This document shows positions 6,615 through 9,624 of a stretch of DNA of 9,624 nt, piece by piece. The DNA is from JANQLU01 sp964434955 (GTDB lineage Bacteria > Planctomycetota > Planctomycetia > Pirellulales > Pirellulaceae), in contig CAYSXI010000198.1 of NCBI GenBank assembly GCA_964434955.1, forward strand, positions 1 to 9,624, written 5' to 3'. Below the pieces are notes generated by a model, which saw nothing but the letters and a program-made list of their open reading frames with translations, made no database searches and was not told the origin of the DNA. The first letter of the stretch is position 1, and every line of letters begins with the position of its first letter. Position numbers and translations under genes: made by a program.

Positions 6615-7592
6615 ATGGTCCAACTATTAATCTTTGGGTCCGTATTTGTTTGCGTTGCCAGTTTGATTGGTGGCGTGGCAATTTTCCTGCGTTCCCGCGA
6701 CGACTCGATGGAAAATCGGCTCACCGATTTTGTTCAAAATCGATCACGCGAAAAACAGAAGACGACGGCGGAGGTTTTGCTTTCGCCGATCGATGGCGCT
6801 CCCAACCAGATCGAAGCCCTGATTCTGAAGTACTTCAATCTTCGAAAGTACTTGGACCAGGCCGGTATGAAAACTTCCACGGCCCAGTTCCTTGCGGTTG
6901 TCGGGGGATTTGCTGGAGCGGGTGCGCTATTCAATGTCGTTGTCGGTATGAAAATGGGTTCACTGGGAGGCGCCGTACTGGGCATCCTGCCCTTTGCCGC
7001 AGTTTGCGCAAGCCCGCCATTCCTTTATCTGTGGTGGGTCCGTCGGAAGCGTCTGCAGAAGTTTGGTTCGCAACTTCCCGAGTGCCTCGAATTGGTCTCC
7101 CGGGCTTTGCGAGCCGGTCACAGTCTGCCAGCCGGAATTCAACTGGTTGCTCAACAGATGAATGAACCCATCGGTCCAGAGTTTGGCCGATGCTACGAAC
7201 AACAAAACCTGGGTATTCCTCTCGAAGAGGCGCTTCGTGATATGACGGAACGCGTACCCAACCTCGACCTCAAGTTTTTCGTCACCGCCGTCGTCCTGCA
7301 ACGACAGACCGGTGGTGACCTTGCAGAGATTCTTGACAAGATCGGAAAGCTGATTCGCGAGCGTTTCCAGATTTGGGGCCAGATTCAAGCATTGACAGGT
7401 GAAGGCCGCTTGTCCGGGATCGTCCTTTTGGCACTCCCCCCTGCCCTGTTCCTGGTCATGCTCAAATTGAATTACGACTACATCATGATGCTCTTCAATG
7501 ATCCACTGGGAATCAAAATGCTGGTTGGTGGCATCATCATGCAAATTCTGGGTGCGGTCGCGATCAAGAAAATCATCACGATCAAAGTCTAA
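6615..7592 (+). CDS. tadB: Tad pilus inner-membrane platform protein TadB
   Basis: The 325-residue protein is one of the two GspF-like platform proteins that work with CpaF to assemble Flp pilins. It has an N-terminal membrane segment (about 5-25), a short basic and polar linker, then ILKYFNLRKYLDQAGMK (70-86), typical of TadB. A membrane hairpin (about 91-112 and 118-140) precedes a type II secretion F domain (about 154-285: LPECLELVSRALRAGHSLPAGI, then LGIPLEEALRDMTERVPNLDLKFFVTAVVLQRQTGGDLAEILDKI). C-terminal membrane segments are at about 266-284 and 302-320. Its partners are CpaF and TadC; it lies between their genes in the same order as in standard tad clusters. No clear Shine-Dalgarno sequence is seen; CACGAGAA occurs twice in the preceding gap. 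Confidence 0.93.
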   Translation: MVQLLIFGSVFVCVASLIGGVAIFLRSRDDSMENRLTDFVQNRSREKQKTTAEVLLSPIDGAPNQIEALILKYFNLRKYLDQAGMKTSTAQFLAVVGGFAGAGALFNVVVGMKMGSLGGAVLGILPFAAVCASPPFLYLWWVRRKRLQKFGSQLPECLELVSRALRAGHSLPAGIQLVAQQMNEPIGPEFGRCYEQQNLGIPLEEALRDMTERVPNLDLKFFVTAVVLQRQTGGDLAEILDKIGKLIRERFQIWGQIQALTGEGRLSGIVLLALPPALFLVMLKLNYDYIMMLFNDPLGIKMLVGGIIMQILGAVAIKKIITIKV

Positions 7593-7640
7593 TTTCTGTC
7601 AATCGAATACAAGCACAATCACACTCCTTTGGTGAATCCA

Positions 7641-8597
7641 ATGTTAATTGCTGCAATCGACTTCGTTACGATTCTTCCATTCGCCCTGTTTGGAGCATTT
7701 GCGATCGGCGCCTGGGTCATCTTTGACATGTTCTTCAACAAGAAGACACGGACGGATGAGCTCCTGGATCGTTTGCGCAATCCTCACCAGGATCGAAAGG
7801 AAGGGGGGATCTCCAAGGATGGCATCACCAAGATGCTGGAGAAAGCCAGTCCGACTCTTTCGAAACCCTTTCAGCCGAAGAACGAAAAAGAAGCATCCAT
7901 GCTTCAGGAGCGTTTGACGACGGCCGGTTTCCGAAGTGAACACGCGGTCAAGGTTTACTTGACGCTAAAGACGATCTGCTGTGGAATCGGGTTGCTGCTG
8001 GGCGGTGGTATCGCTTTGATCCTTGGTGGATTTACCACGGGTTCATTACTGAAAGCCGGTGTGGCGGTTCTGCTTGGGTTTTTCGTGCCCGACCTGATTC
8101 TGATGTTCATTGGAAAAGGGCGTAAGCAGAAGATCTTCCTGGGACTTCCCGACGCGCTCGACTTGATGGTCGTTTGTGTGGAAGCCGGATTGGGACTCGA
8201 CCAGGCGATGCGAAAAGTCGCCGAGGAACTTGCGGACACTAATCCCGTGCTTGCCACGGAGTTCAAGACGAGTAACCAACAGCTGCAAATGGGCCGCGGC
8301 CGCGAGGAAGTTCTCAATGAACTGGGCTCTCGCTGCGGTGTCGACGATTTGAAAGCATTGGCATCGATCATCATTCAGGCCGACAAGTTCGGCTCGAGTA
8401 TCGCAAAAGCGCTGCGGGTTCAAAGTGAATCGATGCGAGTTCGGCGTAGGCAAATTGCGGAAGAGAAAGCGGCAAAAACTGCCGTCAAATTGATCTTTCC
8501 CCTCGTCATATTCATTTTTCCCGGAATTTTCGTTGTACTCGTTGGTCCCGCTGCGATCACGATGGTCAATGAAATGCTTCCAGCTTTTCAAAGATAA
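7641..8597 (+). CDS. tadC: Tad pilus inner-membrane platform protein TadC
   Basis: With the ATG at 7641 the protein has 318 residues. The frame also offers TTG at 7629 and GTG at 7632, but the ATG is preferred because GGTGA (7631-7635) then sits 5 nt upstream as a ribosome site. Membrane segments are at about 9-31, 106-130, 136-157 and 284-305. The GspF-like domain (about 165-300) contains GLPDALDLMVVCVEAGLGLDQAMRKVAEEL (168-197), GRGREEVLNELGSRCGVDDLKALASIIIQADKFGSSIAKALRV (218-260) and RRRQIAEEKAAKTAVKLIFPLVIFIFPGIFVVLVGPA (268-304), all strongly typical of TadC. It would form the platform with TadB. The gene follows tadB after 48 nt. The cytoplasmic loop rich in Lys, Arg and Glu (about 34-95) separates the first helix from the second. 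Confidence 0.93.
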   Translation: MLIAAIDFVTILPFALFGAFAIGAWVIFDMFFNKKTRTDELLDRLRNPHQDRKEGGISKDGITKMLEKASPTLSKPFQPKNEKEASMLQERLTTAGFRSEHAVKVYLTLKTICCGIGLLLGGGIALILGGFTTGSLLKAGVAVLLGFFVPDLILMFIGKGRKQKIFLGLPDALDLMVVCVEAGLGLDQAMRKVAEELADTNPVLATEFKTSNQQLQMGRGREEVLNELGSRCGVDDLKALASIIIQADKFGSSIAKALRVQSESMRVRRRQIAEEKAAKTAVKLIFPLVIFIFPGIFVVLVGPAAITMVNEMLPAFQR

Positions 8598-8649
8598 CGT
8601 TACAGACGGATTTTCTCGTCGAAACGTTTCAAAAACGTCAATCGTTTTT
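8595..8649. promoter_or_regulatory. Cluster of ACG-centred palindromes after tadC; weak terminator candidate
   Basis: Three symmetric elements follow the tadC end: TAACGTTA (8595-8602, including the stop codon), GAAACGTTTC (8621-8630), and a stem AAAAACG-TCAAT-CGTTTTT (8631-8649; perfect 7-bp arms, T5 end). The last could act as a weak AT-rich, two-way terminator or a pause, or the set could be protein-binding sites. No functional match is known to me. Confidence 0.35.
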
Positions 8650-8676
8650 CCAGTTTGAATTCCGATAAGGGTTACA

Positions 8677-8711
8677 TCAAATTGCGCGACGGCCTCGTGC
8701 TCGCAATTTGA
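8677..8711. promoter_or_regulatory. Perfect 10-bp inverted repeat before the OmpA-like gene
   Basis: TCAAATTGCG (8677-8686) and CGCAATTTGA (8702-8711) are exact inverted copies around a 15-nt loop, 47 nt before the start of the downstream gene. No T-tract follows, so it is not a classical terminator. An operator or an mRNA leader hairpin is plausible. GCGACGG also occurs in direct repeat around it (8686-8691 region and 8712-8718). Confidence 0.45.
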
Positions 8712-8758
8712 GCGACGGGTTCGGATGATAGACTTGAAGGATTATCGGAGTTAGATCC

Positions 8759-9460
8759 ATGGATAGGATAAAAACGATTTTGACGATTGCCGCGGTCGCC
8801 ACGACGCTTTCCGCTTGCAACGTAGACGCGCAGATTTTCAAAAGTGCCTCATTCACATCAGGTGGTTCCGGCATTTTCAATGGCGGTGGGGCTGGCATGT
8901 TCAATGCCGGCGGGAACGGCTTGTTCAATGGACGCAAGCGACTTCTGCCAACCCGTTCTGAATGGGACGCATTCAAGGCGCACGCAGAGATCGTTCGCCA
9001 ACGAAATGAAGCTTGGCCAAAGCCATTTCAGTGCCACGATCGTCAATGCTACTTCGCCACCTTCTACCCGATGTACCAGCGTGGTTACGAGATTCAGTCC
9101 ACGTTGACGGATGCTCACTTTGAAAAGGATTCAAACGAGTTGAACTCCGCCGGCAAGCAAAAGATCGCCGGCATCATGCAAAACTTGCCAGTTCAACGAC
9201 GTCAGATTTTTGTCTTTGAACAAGGTGATGACGAGCGAACACACGCACGCGTAGCCGCCGTCAAGGTTGCCGTCAACGAGTGGTTTGGTCACATGAATCC
9301 GCCGACCGTTTTGACCACGGCTCGCCCAGCACACTTCCAGTCCGGTTTGGAAATCCAACAGTTCAACCAGAACTTCCTTGGCGCACTGCCACAACCTGGA
9401 ATTGCCATCGGCGGTGGCGGCGGTGGTGGAGCTGGTGCAGGCACCGGCGGAGGCAACTAA
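8759..9460 (+). CDS. OmpA-like lipoprotein linked to the Tad motor genes
   Basis: The 233-residue protein has a signal sequence (about 3-19) ending in lipobox LSAC (17-20), so Cys20 is probably lipidated. Cleavage by signal peptidase I after VDA (24) is an alternative. Residues 36-59 hold three 8-residue repeats of the form G-x-G-hydrophobic-F-N-x-G (GSGIFNGG, GAGMFNAG, GNGLFNGR). A Cys pair (C92, C97) follows. The region 112-176 (LTDAHFEKDSNELNSAGKQKIAGIMQNL, then IFVFEQGDDERTHARVAAVKVAVNEWF) resembles the OmpA peptidoglycan-binding domain: FxxxSxxLxxxGKxxI and an Asp-Arg-rich segment before a helix. The typical TDxxGxxxxNxxLSxxRA motif is degenerate. The tail (219-233) is almost all Gly. 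A good ribosome site GGAG (8747-8750) lies 8 nt before the ATG. It may anchor Tad machinery in the envelope; that role is inferred from position only. A terminator follows. Confidence 0.7.
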   Translation: MDRIKTILTIAAVATTLSACNVDAQIFKSASFTSGGSGIFNGGGAGMFNAGGNGLFNGRKRLLPTRSEWDAFKAHAEIVRQRNEAWPKPFQCHDRQCYFATFYPMYQRGYEIQSTLTDAHFEKDSNELNSAGKQKIAGIMQNLPVQRRQIFVFEQGDDERTHARVAAVKVAVNEWFGHMNPPTVLTTARPAHFQSGLEIQQFNQNFLGALPQPGIAIGGGGGGGAGAGTGGGN

Positions 9461-9492
9461 CTTCAGCTGAAAACACCAAGATCAAGTAAAAG

Positions 9493-9521
9493 CGGGTCCG
9501 TAATCGGGCCCGTTTTTTTTT
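9493..9521 (+). terminator. Intrinsic terminator after the OmpA-like gene
   Basis: An 8-bp GC-rich stem, CGGGTCCG (9493-9500) with CGGGCCCG (9505-9512) and one T-G wobble, has a TAAT loop and is followed by nine T (9513-9521). This is a textbook rho-independent terminator 32 nt after the stop codon. The AAAA before the stem may let it also work for the convergent gene at the right edge. Confidence 0.93.
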
Positions 9522-9545
9522 GCATGTTTCCTGGCGACGGCCAAA

Positions 9546-9624
9546 TCAAGGCTGAGGTTTTGCGGCCTGAACGGAGCGAACCCGTGCGTAGGCATAAAGT
9601 GGGTTCTCCGCCGGAACCTCGCGG
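9546..9624 (-). CDS. Probable C-terminal end of a convergent gene
   Basis: Read leftward from the right edge, an open frame gives 25 codons ending REVPAENPLYAYARVRSVQAAKPQP and a TGA at 9548-9546. The composition is protein-like and the stop lies 25 nt from the T-tract of the terminator, as expected for a convergent gene. The fragment is too short to name, and an open frame of this length can arise by chance; a plus-strand frame from the ATG at 9524 is also open to the edge. Confidence 0.5.
   Translation of the reverse strand, partial: REVPAENPLYAYARVRSVQAAKPQP

Noticed and set aside
5286..6623. Long open frame (445 codons) antisense to cpaF
   Set aside because: It mirrors cpaF and its translation is rich in His, Arg and Phe with no recognisable domain; the open frame follows from the codon usage of cpaF, whose motifs are unmistakable.
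9524..9624. Plus-strand open frame from the ATG just after the terminator T-tract
   Set aside because: It has no ribosome site, would start within the terminator region, and its Arg/Pro/Glu-rich translation is less protein-like than the minus-strand frame over the same bases.

Overview
The window reads like chromosome from a planctomycete, probably of the Pirellulaceae type. The signs are a secreted protein whose mature start carries an HWRGP motif (common in planctomycete PQQ-like propeller proteins), a small lipoprotein of the type abundant in that phylum, mostly weak or absent Shine-Dalgarno sequences, and Tad motor genes with a planctomycete flavour. The assignment rests on these family features, not on a database match. 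I see no rRNA, tRNA, CRISPR array, insertion sequence or phage gene.

Left part (1-1525, minus strand): a three-gene run transcribed leftward. It starts with an unknown four-helix membrane protein with an acidic, repeat-bearing N-terminus, followed 9 nt later by a futalosine hydrolase (mqnB, menaquinone synthesis). The stop codon of mqnB overlaps the ATG of a secreted PQQ-propeller-like protein that leaves the window at its left edge. Divergent from this run is a small lipoprotein gene (1792-2154, plus).

Middle (2155-4972): between the lipoprotein and a convergent class 3 lipase lies an array of five 19-bp direct repeats, which the lipase gene enters at its 3' end. Upstream of the lipase on the same strand is a cytosolic FHA-GAF-class III nucleotidyl cyclase. 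Its two metal-binding Asp residues are kept, but the position of the adenine-selecting Lys appears to be Asp.

Right part (5268-9521, plus): the motor of a Tad-type pilus or secretion system, made of the ATPase CpaF/TadA and the inner-membrane platform proteins TadB and TadC, with gaps of 36 and 48 nt. After a 161-nt spacer rich in palindromes comes a lipoprotein with a degenerate OmpA-like domain, three G-x-G-hydrophobic-F-N-x-G repeats and a glycine-rich tail. A strong intrinsic terminator follows. No pilin, CpaB, secretin or TadZ gene lies directly upstream of cpaF, so the remaining Tad parts must be encoded elsewhere or be replaced. At the right edge, the probable 3' end of another gene converges on the terminator.

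The 295-nt divergent region between the cyclase and cpaF holds a plausible promoter with a perfect dyad just upstream. This is the likeliest place to control the Tad motor.
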